Positions 32,201 through 40,896 of a stretch of 64,000 nucleotides of DNA are shown piece after piece. The notes under the pieces are model-generated. The model searched no databases. It saw only the letters and a program-made list of their open reading frames with translations, and was not told where the DNA came from. Each line of letters begins with the position of its first letter. The stretch's first letter is position 1. Origin of the DNA: Paenibacillus camelliae (GTDB lineage Bacteria > Bacillota > Bacilli > Paenibacillales > Paenibacillaceae). Location: positions 51,828 through 115,827 of the forward strand of contig NZ_JAMBNY010000013.1 of assembly GCF_023715345.1 (NCBI RefSeq), read 5' to 3'. Made by a program: the position numbers and the translations under genes.

Positions 32201-34485
32201 TTACGTAATTTATTGGCAGCTGTACCAATCGCAATATAACTGGCATATTGACCACCTAACTCCGTAGCAAGATCTACCTCATACTCTGTGCTACTTAGCT
32301 CAGATAGGCTTCCACGATTAAACATAATGACATAATTATTACGATCGTCACGCCAGTTAATTCTACTTACTAGATCAAATACCTTTGACGTAGAAGTACC
32401 TTGTATATAATGGATCGATGAAATAATATTTTCCGCTTGCAATTCGGTTTGCAGCTGCTTTAATCCATCTTTAATCGTAGTAAGCGATATCGTTTCATTA
32501 GCGATCAGCACATGAAGATCTGCTTCTTTCCTGTTTGTAATCATGCCGGCCACTTCTTGAAGTGCTACGTTCATATCTGTATTGGTTATAAACCTACCTC
32601 TATTATCTATTGTGGTTAGAAGTTTTCTATGTAATTCCTCGTTCTTACCAGTACCAAGCGCAAGATAGGTGACTTGTTGTTTAGTCATTTCAGCAGCTAA
32701 GTCTGCTAGATTACGACTATTATTAAGCTGCATTAGTGAGCTATCATCTATCCTTACATAGTACTTCTCTGCGTCAGATCTATAAGTTACTTCATTAAGA
32801 ACGTCTATCATGTACCTTTTGTCTCCAATTACATGCTCTAGGTATGGAATTAATCTGATATCTACTTTATTCCTCCCCCCTAGAGCCCAATCTTCAGCTA
32901 TAAATGTTTTATCTAATACCGCACTCCATTCTTCAGTATCAAGATTCAATTTATATAATAAAGGTGTTGTTCCATCTTTAGTAGTTGAAGTAAAAAACAA
33001 ATCACTACCTAACAATCCTGATGGTTGTATATATCCGAGACCTGTTCGATCAAAGCCTGTCATATCAATATAGTGTTTTTCTCCATCTACGTCGTCCATG
33101 ATGATCAGTTTGAATATATTTCTATCTATTGTAACTATTCTTCCATCATCTGTAATTGCCCACCAATGCAAATGAGATTCAAACTTATTGTCATAATATT
33201 CTGTTGATCCTTCATTAATTTTTCCTTTTATAACGCTATTCTCACTTCTATCAAACCTTGATACAGTATAATAATACGTACTTCCGTATCCAGCTTCCCA
33301 TTCCGAAAATATAGGGTCACTAAAAATTAAATCTCCTGTTGCTGGATCTAGTTTATAAGGTTGTTTTAGTGTTCCATAATCCCCTTTATCAGCTGTGGTT
33401 TGATAATTACTCTGATTTTGATATATCCCTTGTGATACATAATTTGGTGCAATTGTCCCCTTACTCGCTAAATATCTATCTAGGCTGGAATAATACTTGA
33501 AACCAATATGATTTGTATCATATAAAGCTCCATCACTTGTCACAAGAAAGCGGGTATTTTTTGCTATAGAATCAGAATCAGTCCATGGACTAGATGTTGA
33601 TTGGTACATATACATAAAATGATTTAATGCATCAAGTCTTGTAGTGCTATGTCCCCAAGGACTCCCAAAGAAACCTGAAATACCACTACTCCAAGGTAAA
33701 CTTTCTACAGATCTCTTAGCATCTTCATAATCATAATAAACAACTTGGTATGCTGGCATTCTACAATTATTCCAATTGCCAGAGTTTGCTGGCCCTCTGG
33801 TCATACCTATAATTCTACCGTCCTGCGTTAGTGTCACATGACCAATAAATTGATCATATGGAGATGCCACATTATCTGATTCTACCCCTTCTGCAATACA
33901 GGCAGGGCCGTAGGGATAAAACATTGGTTGGCCTGATCTTACTAATCCATCGTTTGTTGGATCTCCAAACTGTGTGAGTCTTACACCAGGACCGTAATAG
34001 AAAATTGTTTTCTCATCTTCTAACATGTAGGCTATATTAATAGCGCCTGTAGCTGAATCTATAGCAGTATCAGATACTTTTACGACTTCATTTGTCAATG
34101 TGTCATAATAATATAAAGGCCCCCAGTAATCAAAACTCATATGCCCTAAGTCACTATTGTCTATGAAGGGGGTTGCTGCAAAATATTGACGGGTCTTCCC
34201 TTCATTAGACTTCTCTACATGGATCTTATAATCTAATCCGTCAGCCTGTAATTTTGGTCTTAGCTGTAAATTAATAAAGCTATTCACTTCATCCAACGTT
34301 TTACTCGTATTGCCAACATCGATAATCACGTCTACTTTACGCTTCTCTTTTACTTCAAAATCAACAAATGGAGGCAAGTTTAGAACCTGCCCCACATCAT
34401 CTCCCTTTTGTATGGCATAGCCAGTAGGTATTGAAGTAAGCAAGAGCAGTAATGTAAGAATGAATAAACTAATTCTTTTCATCAT
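29275..34485 (-). CDS. Very large secreted protein with VWA-like segments and about seven PKD/Ig-like domains
   Basis: 1736-aa exported protein. The signal peptide (LFILTLLLLLTSIPTGYA) is followed by a degenerate VWA-like segment (KVDVIIDVGNTSKTLDEV). A long region (about 100-560) mixes aromatic beta-propeller-like stretches, and two further Rossmann/VWA-like blocks follow (about 600-830; for example EADLHVLIANETISL). PKD or Ig-like units begin near residues 912 (APVADF), 1003 (PPVARF), 1104 (APIAQF), 1201 (IPTAEI), 1294 (RPVADF), 1385 (APKAEV) and 1492 (PPTAGF), then a C-terminal beta-sandwich. No sortase signal or SLH repeat is seen. GGGGAG lies 5 nt before ATG 34485. It is the last gene of a three-gene operon; function unknown, possibly a surface adhesin or stalk. 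Confidence 0.85.
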   Translation of the reverse strand: MMKRISLFILTLLLLLTSIPTGYAIQKGDDVGQVLNLPPFVDFEVKEKRKVDVIIDVGNTSKTLDEVNSFINLQLRPKLQADGLDYKIHVEKSNEGKTRQYFAATPFIDNSDLGHMSFDYWGPLYYYDTLTNEVVKVSDTAIDSATGAINIAYMLEDEKTIFYYGPGVRLTQFGDPTNDGLVRSGQPMFYPYGPACIAEGVESDNVASPYDQFIGHVTLTQDGRIIGMTRGPANSGNWNNCRMPAYQVVYYDYEDAKRSVESLPWSSGISGFFGSPWGHSTTRLDALNHFMYMYQSTSSPWTDSDSIAKNTRFLVTSDGALYDTNHIGFKYYSSLDRYLASKGTIAPNYVSQGIYQNQSNYQTTADKGDYGTLKQPYKLDPATGDLIFSDPIFSEWEAGYGSTYYYTVSRFDRSENSVIKGKINEGSTEYYDNKFESHLHWWAITDDGRIVTIDRNIFKLIIMDDVDGEKHYIDMTGFDRTGLGYIQPSGLLGSDLFFTSTTKDGTTPLLYKLNLDTEEWSAVLDKTFIAEDWALGGRNKVDIRLIPYLEHVIGDKRYMIDVLNEVTYRSDAEKYYVRIDDSSLMQLNNSRNLADLAAEMTKQQVTYLALGTGKNEELHRKLLTTIDNRGRFITNTDMNVALQEVAGMITNRKEADLHVLIANETISLTTIKDGLKQLQTELQAENIISSIHYIQGTSTSKVFDLVSRINWRDDRNNYVIMFNRGSLSELSSTEYEVDLATELGGQYASYIAIGTAANKLRNESLIATNKSGGVFTSSTSMSAIKTVIAKHIKDTAVKNPKRVTDTLVLNYDQETGSYSSDLLLNTFYEDAENDPKFNERFKTTHDPTVYENHTGVMAGTGQYQPTPTTKFTKVGKYELVVQVQDNPSTNAAFANYREWSLDSLSRLVLFVHRAPVADFTATVNTSRKLTIVDLSYDLDRYSERNKGIVTAVWKWKKADDIDWTMGSPPTTLAANTDYLVSLKVKDRDGAWSNEVIKFVTTKDSNQPPVARFIVNPKSVSWSKNFTLTDQSYDPDGDPIITREWIVSKEGKQLLTKGSTPTGNEIKNAAINAGLNQLGTYQIRLRVQDSEGLWSSWYQDYADVVNHAPIAQFEPLTTTYRDTMNTVLNITENPDLDGDAVTYRWRLMKGDKTYSLGTTKDVSFRIRDRGLGKDAVGTWSLELRATDPLGAESYMTHSFQVLNQIPTAEIISYPVYGYVDEPYNFTANSDDPDSEDRSSLKYFWKLTTPSGKVISYYDKNLSNIKLDEKGTHTMEHWVQDQLGAESEVDKIKFSILNKRPVADFTRTPITAYRNVNIDFKSLGTDYDGWIEAYRYELLRDGLSPLTLSTDADFIRSFSSIGTFDIRHTVTDNDGASDSIVKKIYIVNRAPKAEVTQPSGTSTATATEFNTLNPTIRWTMTDADNDPQVQYQLQLKNQAGTVLRTTAATTTVNKYFTIPNGWLSEGPIYRVAVRVYDGYEWSDYSVDKYFYLQLNRPPTAGFTHSPVVIYEGDQLKIRHAVDDLDLDTLSIRYTVTAPDGQKSYYPNASSYYIVPCSKYNSDAFTLSQLLPGSYHIEQVVTDSKSEPVKLTRTIQVGQLSIVGQVAHTETWESHRNKYNESLPADSSKQWLPLQFYSGERFMLSADTTLADHAEAGSTTYAVNVSVLLQTTGTSVELSYEKDLRWTGSMWEEAFSNLARGKHTFTFNVHYSNGVIKQHDVDIEIIGKASELAGVHRWK

Positions 34486-34495
34486 TACTTCTCCC

Positions 34496-36724
34496 CTATT
34501 GCCACGTATTAGATTTCTTTCTGTCACTTGCCGTTACAAAGGCTTCAATGGTCGGTTGACCAAATTCCTCTTGAACTTCAAGCATGAAGCGATATTCTCC
34601 GACATGTCTTGTTTCATAGCTCACTTCAGTTTCATTGCCTGTAGCGAACAGTTTTCTGGTTTCATTAAACACACCATCATCATTCGCATCAAAGACTACA
34701 TACCAATTTCGTTTGGCTATCGTGTCACCGTCAAACGAATAGGACCGATCTTTAAGCGTAAAGGTTGCAATGTTACCTCTTTCAGGATCACGATAAATTT
34801 TCTTCTGAAATTCAAAATTTGCATATGGCTCTTCATCAAGCTTAATCGTGTAGACCTGCGTTGCTGTACTCGTATAGCCAGCGGTATTTTCAACGGAAAC
34901 AGTTACTCGATAATCTCCTGCTTTTTTGAATAGTACATCAATTGATTTTTTTCCCTTTAATGCACCTTCGTATTTAATTTGATTATTAAGATTTTCGTTT
35001 AAAGATTCGATTTTCCATGTGGTTTTAGTATCGATGGTTGGATATTTTAGGGGGGTATTAGAGGATTCAGTGAAGGTTACTTTTCTATTTTCTTTAAGTG
35101 TTCCTGTTTGCGTAATTGCTGCTTCTACTGTAGGTTCTATAACAACGAGAGAATGAATCGTACTATGCTGCAAGTCGTCATTATCCTTAACATGTAGCTG
35201 TAATCTTTGTGGACCGAGTTGATCATACCAAGCTGTAGCGGTTTCTCCTGCTGGATTCCACTCACTAGGTGGTGCATCTTTCGCATTTGGCATTGTCCAG
35301 CGATACTCCACAATATAGCCATCGGGATCATACGACTCTAAACCATGAAACACAGCATAATCGCCTTTTTTGACCTCTTGATCGCCGTTGATGATTGCTA
35401 CTGGACTTTTAAGCTCGGGTTTTATAACGGGTGGTGGTGGATCAGCTTTCTTATAGACATAGGTGTTAGCGGTTAATAAGCCCGTATCTAGTTCTCCCTT
35501 GTACATGCCTGACTTAAAATCTACCTTTGCCCGTCCATTAAATATTTGTGTTAAATCTTCTTTCCCAGCCAATGCTGTCTTTGGTATCGTAAATTCATAG
35601 GTTCCTGTAACCTTTGTCTTTCCATTTGCAGTTATCTTGATTAACGGTGCACTTTGACTGTTATCTTCTGTCCTCAGATAGATTCTGTAGTCCCGTAATG
35701 CACCAGGATCCTTCATATTAATTACTTCTGCGTTCAGTGTAACATTTACTTTAATGTCTTTATCAGCAAACTTAATGCTGTTTGGATCTGCAATAAGCTC
35801 ACCAACCAACATTGGATCTTCTGATTTAATGTACTTAAACGTTATTGTTCCGTCATACTTATAAGTCTCTACTTCTGCTTTTGCTACAAGTATGTACTCA
35901 ATGGTTACAGGGTACATTTTGCAAGCCGCATGTCCTGTTAAGAATGCTGGATTATTAGAATAAATATCTCTAAGTTCTTTTAGTACCAATCGAGTAGGAG
36001 AATATTGTGTACCGATAGTTGGTTTGTATGGATCATACTTTTGATTTGCAACAAATGCAGGATTACCTAATGTAGGTTTAATATGATCGTTATCTTTAGG
36101 TAGATGTACAGTGTTATGTATGACTTTATTACTTGGAATAACAGTTTCTACATTTAACCAAGTTGTGCCAGCAATATTAAACGAGGGATCTACAAAGGTC
36201 GTAATATCATGTACTTTTCCGTATGGAATGTCTGTCGGTGGTGTAGTTTTAGAAGGTGGTACAGGTTCATTACTTGTATAACGTTTATAATATTCCCTTC
36301 CATCGGTGAGGTTATAGGTGTTTGCTTGCCAATCATAGCCATCACTATATCGACAAAATACATTACCTGGGTTAGATGATAATTTGGTGCCATCACTATT
36401 TTTATAACCTTTAACATCTATTGTTCCAGTTACCTTCTCACCTAAAATTGTTACTTCAATAATTTCTTTTTCACGGTTCGGTGAAAATTTTATTATTCTA
36501 TTGGTACCTTTATCGTAGGAATACGTGTCAGATTGATATAACACCGAAGCAGCGTCTTTAGGGTATGGAATTTCATAATTTTTTCTTGATTCGCTTAGTC
36601 CTTCTTCTGGTTCAACATTATAATATTCCTCGACTTCTATATTTACTTTTGCTTGAGCTTGCTGATTAGGTATTAACCCAATCAGCAAACCTAGGATCAG
36701 TAAAGATAGATATAATCGTTTCAT
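34496..36724 (-). CDS. Secreted PKD-domain protein
   Basis: 742-aa exported protein with a clean signal peptide (1-25, QQAQA end). The N-terminal ~430 residues are unlike any family I know. A Pro-rich hinge (DPPPPVIKPE) leads to a PKD-like domain (about 440-530, core SYDPDGYIVEYRWTM), an Ig-like domain (about 535-635) and a second PKD-like domain (about 640-735, core SYSFDGDTIAKRNWYV) that contains a Ca-binding-like DANDDGVFNE loop. ATG 36724 abuts the TAA of the upstream stalk-domain gene, with AAGGTGG as ribosome site. The next gene starts 10 bp downstream. Tight packing implies the three exported products act together. Confidence 0.85.
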   Translation of the reverse strand: MKRLYLSLLILGLLIGLIPNQQAQAKVNIEVEEYYNVEPEEGLSESRKNYEIPYPKDAASVLYQSDTYSYDKGTNRIIKFSPNREKEIIEVTILGEKVTGTIDVKGYKNSDGTKLSSNPGNVFCRYSDGYDWQANTYNLTDGREYYKRYTSNEPVPPSKTTPPTDIPYGKVHDITTFVDPSFNIAGTTWLNVETVIPSNKVIHNTVHLPKDNDHIKPTLGNPAFVANQKYDPYKPTIGTQYSPTRLVLKELRDIYSNNPAFLTGHAACKMYPVTIEYILVAKAEVETYKYDGTITFKYIKSEDPMLVGELIADPNSIKFADKDIKVNVTLNAEVINMKDPGALRDYRIYLRTEDNSQSAPLIKITANGKTKVTGTYEFTIPKTALAGKEDLTQIFNGRAKVDFKSGMYKGELDTGLLTANTYVYKKADPPPPVIKPELKSPVAIINGDQEVKKGDYAVFHGLESYDPDGYIVEYRWTMPNAKDAPPSEWNPAGETATAWYDQLGPQRLQLHVKDNDDLQHSTIHSLVVIEPTVEAAITQTGTLKENRKVTFTESSNTPLKYPTIDTKTTWKIESLNENLNNQIKYEGALKGKKSIDVLFKKAGDYRVTVSVENTAGYTSTATQVYTIKLDEEPYANFEFQKKIYRDPERGNIATFTLKDRSYSFDGDTIAKRNWYVVFDANDDGVFNETRKLFATGNETEVSYETRHVGEYRFMLEVQEEFGQPTIEAFVTASDRKKSNTWQ

Positions 36725-37696
36725 TTAATCCACCTTCTCTGCAATTCTTTGATACTGACTTTCAGCTTTATAGTTTGTACCGATTCCAATAAAATCAATA
36801 TCTTTATCAGTAACATTGAGGAACGCTATATTACTTGTGATTTTTTCTCCATTTTCTAATCTATAGTCTCTAATATATGTTGTGTCATTTTCATAATCAC
36901 TATGGATCATAGAAACTGCCGGATTCATTGTCTCTCCGAACTTCATTGTCACATAAAATTTAGGATTCATATCACGATAATTCTCTTGCACCACTCTACC
37001 CGTATTATTTTCAAGGGTAAAGTTCATGATTAGAATGTCCTTCGCTTGATCGAACTTAGTAAATTCATACTTCTCTTGCAATGCCTTTGCTTCTGCAGAT
37101 GAAGTCTTATACAAATACGCACTATGCACCGTTAACTTTAATCCGTCACTTGTTTCTTGTGTGAACGGTAGTTTAATCAAGCGATTAAAACCCATATCCG
37201 TAAAGTTATCATAAGAGATCTCACTATCTTTTTTCGTAATGAACAGAACACTATTCGTTACACTTTCAAACTTCACTGTTACGCCTAACCCTTCGCCAAT
37301 ATACCGAGCCGGAATAAACACACGCCCCTGCTTCATCTCAGCCACGGTATCCATTGTTACGTTCTTACCATTAACCGCAATAACCTTCTTGCCTACTGTA
37401 ACCAATACCGTATTATCCCCTCTAGTCAACGTTGCCGTTTGCTTCGCATTATCCCACTTAATATTTTTACTTTCTACTCCAAGCGCTGTAGCGATTAAGC
37501 GTAGAGATCCCATTGTGCGGTTATCCTTGATAATATATGGCTGTGGCTCGCCAGCTGGAGTGACGAACAGCTTGCCATCCACCTTGAATGTAGGGACGTT
37601 GTTGTTTGCTGGCGCTGCAGAGACAGCGCTTACGAAAGTCATCAACATTACTACTACTGCTAGAATCGATATACTCTTTTCCATTTCGGTGCTCAC
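36725..37696 (-). CDS. Secreted stalk-domain (copper amine oxidase N-like) protein
   Basis: 323-aa exported protein, first gene of the operon. The signal peptide ends VSAVSAA. Residues about 38-155 form a copper-amine-oxidase-N-like stalk domain (PTFKVDGKLFVTPAGEPQPY ... RVFIPARYIGEGLGVTVKFE). The C-terminal half (about 165-320) looks like a TEELS/DUF4352-like beta-sandwich, with the phrase ILIMNFTLENNTGRVV. The GTG at 37696 is the longest start. ATG 37684 gives a more standard signal peptide with GGAG 13 nt upstream and is a fair alternative. It probably anchors or assembles with the two PKD proteins; no enzyme motif is present. Confidence 0.82.
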   Translation of the reverse strand: MSTEMEKSISILAVVVMLMTFVSAVSAAPANNNVPTFKVDGKLFVTPAGEPQPYIIKDNRTMGSLRLIATALGVESKNIKWDNAKQTATLTRGDNTVLVTVGKKVIAVNGKNVTMDTVAEMKQGRVFIPARYIGEGLGVTVKFESVTNSVLFITKKDSEISYDNFTDMGFNRLIKLPFTQETSDGLKLTVHSAYLYKTSSAEAKALQEKYEFTKFDQAKDILIMNFTLENNTGRVVQENYRDMNPKFYVTMKFGETMNPAVSMIHSDYENDTTYIRDYRLENGEKITSNIAFLNVTDKDIDFIGIGTNYKAESQYQRIAEKVD

Positions 37697-37715
37697 TCTC
37701 CATATAATTTTGATA

Positions 37716-37748
37716 ACAAAAAAAGCACTCCCTCTTATGGAAGTGCTT
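37716..37748 (-). terminator. Terminator after mscS, lying in the leader of the PKD operon
   Basis: On the minus strand AAGCACTTCC pairs with GGAGTGCTT, followed by TTTTTTT. It ends the MscS gene. It also lies between a candidate promoter (37762-37767) and the stalk-domain gene start. Confidence 0.82.
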
Positions 37749-37761
37749 CTTCGCTAAAAAT

Positions 37762-37770
37762 AATATAGCA
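37762..37770 (-). promoter_or_regulatory. Possible promoter of the PKD operon
   Basis: On the minus strand TGCTATATT is an extended -10 (TGN plus TATATT), with only a weak -35 (TAGAAA, 17 bp upstream). Transcription would start just before the terminator at 37716-37748. Confidence 0.4.
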
Positions 37771-37803
37771 TATTCATCCAAATATTTCTATATCAAAAAT
37801 CTA

Positions 37804-39084
37804 TTAACCGAACTCTTTCTCCGCGTCCTCCTGCTGTAGGCCGCTTTTCAGGTCATAACCAGTTGGCTTTTGGAAGATTCTTAGGCCAAACTCCGGCGCC
37901 ACGGCGAAGATATGGTCAAATATATCCGACTGTATTCCCTCATAAATCGCCCAAGCCGTACTATTAGCAAATGCGTAAATCTCCAGTGGAAGTCCAGATT
38001 CCTCCGGCTGCAGCTGTCTAACCATGCAGGTCATCTCTTTATGAATTTTAGGATGCTTTTCGATATATTGCTGAATATACACTCTAAATATACCGATATT
38101 GGTAAGCCCTCTGCCGTTTACTTTTACGGAGCGATCTACATTATGCTCTGTATTATATGCTTCGATCTCCTGCTCCTTGGTCTCAATGTACTCTCGCAAA
38201 TAATGAATTTTTTTGAAGCGCTCAAGCATTTCAGGCGTGCAGAACGTAATACTGCTTGTATCAATATTAATCGAGCGCTTAATGCGTCGACCACCGGATG
38301 TTTGCATCCCTCTCCAGTTCTTGAATGAATCTGAGATTAGTGCGTAGGTCGGTATCGACGTAATCGTCTTATCCCAATTTTGCACCTTTACGGTATTTAG
38401 TGATATATCGATAACATCTCCGTCTGCTCCATACTTGGTCATTTCAATCCAATCGCCTACACGGACCATATCGTTCGTCGTAAGCTGTACTCCTGCTGTT
38501 AATCCAAGGATCGAATCTTTGAATACAAGCATCGTCACAGCGGATAACGCACCTAGCCCGCTGAGCAGAATAAGTGGACTTACTCCGAACAAGCTGGATA
38601 GAAGCAAGATTCCCCCCATAATGAAGAGAATAATTTTAGCGACTTGAATGTAGCCTCGTATTGGACGTGTTTTTGATATTTCAAGTGTAATATAGTAATC
38701 ATGAATGGCATTAAGAAACGAGTTAATAACGAGTAAAATCACGACGATCAAGTATATCGTAACGCCTTTTTCGATTAAACTCGCGTATTCTGTAAACAAG
38801 TAGGTCGACAAATATATAATAATTGCGGGAACGATGTGAGACAGTCTATGAAACACCTTTCGCTCCAGCATATAGTTATCCCACTTTATTTTATTGTTGT
38901 TGATATAGAAAGTAATGAACTTAAGTACGACCTTCTTCGTAATATAATTTGCTATAACACTTAACAAGGCGATGCCAATCATTAATATAATTGTGCTTAA
39001 TCCCTCGGCCGAATTCTCACCCACACCTACATCGACAAGCCAGGTCTGCAGCCAATCCTGTTGAGTATTTACTACATTCTCCAT
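37804..39084 (-). CDS. MscS-family mechanosensitive channel (YbdG-like)
   Basis: Small-conductance mechanosensitive channel protein of 426 aa, longer than MscS (286 aa). N-terminal TMs (about 28-50, 85-130 and 145-165) are followed by the pore helix SGLGALSAVTMLVFKDSILGL and the beta domain VRVGDWIEMTKYGADGDVIDISL. The later segment IPTYALISDSFKNWRGM is typical of the YbdG/YnaI group, which contributes to osmotic down-shock protection. AGGAGG lies 8 nt before ATG 39084. It is transcribed alone and ends at the terminator 37716-37748. Confidence 0.92.
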   Translation of the reverse strand: MENVVNTQQDWLQTWLVDVGVGENSAEGLSTIILMIGIALLSVIANYITKKVVLKFITFYINNNKIKWDNYMLERKVFHRLSHIVPAIIIYLSTYLFTEYASLIEKGVTIYLIVVILLVINSFLNAIHDYYITLEISKTRPIRGYIQVAKIILFIMGGILLLSSLFGVSPLILLSGLGALSAVTMLVFKDSILGLTAGVQLTTNDMVRVGDWIEMTKYGADGDVIDISLNTVKVQNWDKTITSIPTYALISDSFKNWRGMQTSGGRRIKRSINIDTSSITFCTPEMLERFKKIHYLREYIETKEQEIEAYNTEHNVDRSVKVNGRGLTNIGIFRVYIQQYIEKHPKIHKEMTCMVRQLQPEESGLPLEIYAFANSTAWAIYEGIQSDIFDHIFAVAPEFGLRIFQKPTGYDLKSGLQQEDAEKEFG

Positions 39085-39272
39085 ATGCCCCTCCTAAACT
39101 GTCATAATCCGTCCCCTATCTCCTTTGGCACATGTTCCAATTGAACAATGTCGTTGATAAAGAAGGATTAGCTTAAAGTCTTGACCTATATTTTAGCATA
39201 ATCATGAGCGATACCCAACGCCTGATCCTACATATAGCTCCTTGGAGTCATTCTACTAATGTGAACGCGTGC

Positions 39273-39278
39273 TATAAT
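39273..39278 (+). promoter_or_regulatory. Extended -10 of the LuxR-type two-component operon
   Basis: TGCTATAAT provides TG plus TATAAT, 38 bp before the ATG of the response regulator. The -35 is weak (ATTCTA). Confidence 0.55.
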
Positions 39279-39316
39279 GAAGTCTAATATGATGCAAGTT
39301 CGGAAAGGAGAATTCC

Positions 39317-39964
39317 ATGTCTAGCTGTCGAATATTAATTATTGACGATCATGAATATGCTCGTGAAGGCATCCGAACGATTATTGGACAGGACCCACAT
39401 TTTATTATCGTTGCAGAAGGTGCGTCTGGAGAAGAAGCGATTACCTTAACGGAGCAATATATGCCTGACCTGATTCTGATGGACATTCAGATGCCGGGAA
39501 TCGGTGGTCTAGAGGCTACTAAGCAGTTAAAAAACAACTTTCCCTATATAAAAATTATTATCGTTACCGTCTCAGATGATATCACCCATCTATTTGAAGC
39601 GATAAAATACGGAGCCCAAGGCTATCTATTAAAGAACCTGCAGCCTAGCACTTGGCTAGATTATTTGCATGCTGTCGCCTTAGATGAAGCGCCTGTAACG
39701 AAGGAGCTCGCGTTTCGCATGCTAAAGGAATTTACGGCTAAGCCAAGCTCTGATTCAGAGAGTCACCCGTTAACGGCTAGAGAGCAGGAGATTTTAAGAT
39801 TAGTTGCCAAAGGATTTGTTAATCGCGAGATCGCTGTCCAGCTCGAAATCTCTGAGCACACGGTTAAAAATCATTTGAAGAATATATTGCAGAAGCTGCA
39901 TCTGAGCAATCGTGTACAGCTTACTCGCTATGCATATGAAAAGGGCTGGGTACAGGATCAATAA
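39317..39964 (+). CDS. NarL/LuxR-family response regulator
   Basis: 215-aa two-component regulator. The receiver (1-120) has acidic residues Asp10 and Asp11, phospho-acceptor Asp56 (LILMDIQMPG) and the Lys of YLLKNLQP. The LuxR-type HTH (about 150-212) is LTAREQEILRLVAKGFVNREIAVQLEIS. AAAGGAG precedes ATG 39317. The partner kinase follows after 20 bp in the same operon. Target genes are not shown by the context; the adjacent mscS is divergent and separated by ~230 bp, so it may be a target. Confidence 0.93.
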   Translation: MSSCRILIIDDHEYAREGIRTIIGQDPHFIIVAEGASGEEAITLTEQYMPDLILMDIQMPGIGGLEATKQLKNNFPYIKIIIVTVSDDITHLFEAIKYGAQGYLLKNLQPSTWLDYLHAVALDEAPVTKELAFRMLKEFTAKPSSDSESHPLTAREQEILRLVAKGFVNREIAVQLEISEHTVKNHLKNILQKLHLSNRVQLTRYAYEKGWVQDQ

Positions 39965-39984
39965 GTTGCGAATAGGAGCGAACC

Positions 39985-40800
39985 ATGAACTACAAATTGA
40001 ATAAATGGCTAATTCTAATAATCCCGACACTAACCATTGGTTTATGGGAGTACATCCGACACGAGTTTTTGCTGTCCTATATATCGATGGATCTTGGGAA
40101 TTTACTATCCCCTGTCATCGTATTTATTGTTACCATCGTATTTTTAACGAGACTGTTTACTATAATGGAGCGAAGCCAGCAGGAGCTAGCTGAAGCGAAG
40201 GCGATGCAGGAGGTATTGCTTGAACGAGAGCATATTGCTGCCGAGCTGCATGACGGGATCGCTCAATCACTGTTTCTGCTGAATGTCCAGCTAGAGCAAG
40301 CGCACGGCGAGCAATCGGAGGAGCATTATCGGAAGCTGAAAGCACAAATTCATCATACGAATGCGTATGTTCGCGAAGCAATCGCCAGCCTGCGCTCGCC
40401 AATAAAAGTACAGGGCTTGCGCATGCAAGAGCAGCTGAAGCAATTTCTAAGTGAGCTGGAGATGCTCATGGATGTCAGCATTCACGTGAACTGGAGGCTG
40501 GAGGATGAGCTGCTCTCGCTGAAGGAACGAATTGATCTGCTGCTGTCCATTCGAGAAGCGCTGCACAACATTAGAAAGCATGCGAAGGCAAATAACATCT
40601 GGATCGACGCATTCCCTACGGAAGGTGGTTGGTACTGCTGTGTTAAAGATGATGGAGTGGGCATAACTGAGCAGTTATTATCTCGCAGCGAGCAGTTCGG
40701 CCTATCGATGGTTCAGGAACGAGCTGAAACGTGGAGCTGGAGCTTTACGATCGAGCGTCAGCAGGATCATACTCGCTTCCAAATACAAAGCAATGCTTAA
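39985..40800 (+). CDS. NarX-type (HisKA_3) sensor histidine kinase
   Basis: 271-aa kinase with two N-terminal TMs (about 8-25 and 38-58) separated by only a short external loop, so it probably senses within the membrane. The dimerisation domain has phospho-acceptor His89 (ELHDGIAQSLFLL), and the ATPase domain has N-box EALHNIRKHAKA and G1 DDGVGI. There is no separate sensor domain. AGGAG precedes ATG 39985. It is the second gene after its response regulator, and the unit ends at a long hairpin. Confidence 0.93.
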   Translation: MNYKLNKWLILIIPTLTIGLWEYIRHEFLLSYISMDLGNLLSPVIVFIVTIVFLTRLFTIMERSQQELAEAKAMQEVLLEREHIAAELHDGIAQSLFLLNVQLEQAHGEQSEEHYRKLKAQIHHTNAYVREAIASLRSPIKVQGLRMQEQLKQFLSELEMLMDVSIHVNWRLEDELLSLKERIDLLLSIREALHNIRKHAKANNIWIDAFPTEGGWYCCVKDDGVGITEQLLSRSEQFGLSMVQERAETWSWSFTIERQQDHTRFQIQSNA

Positions 40801-40823
40801 CATACAATAGACAGTAGATAGCA

Positions 40824-40864
40824 CAGCCCGCTAGGGTTAGGAACGTCCTAACCCTAGCGGGCTG
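40824..40864. terminator. Perfect 19-bp hairpin between convergent units
   Basis: CAGCCCGCTAGGGTTAGGA pairs perfectly with its inverse over a 3-nt loop. It ends the kinase gene on the plus strand and the nos-like cluster on the minus strand. No long T run is present. Confidence 0.8.
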
Positions 40865-40896
40865 CTTATATTAGCGCCTGATTCACGCTAGCTTAT

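Noticed and set aside
34460..34933. 157-codon plus-strand ORF across the PKD gene junction
   Set aside because: It is antisense to two well-supported coding ends; its composition is that of a shadow frame.
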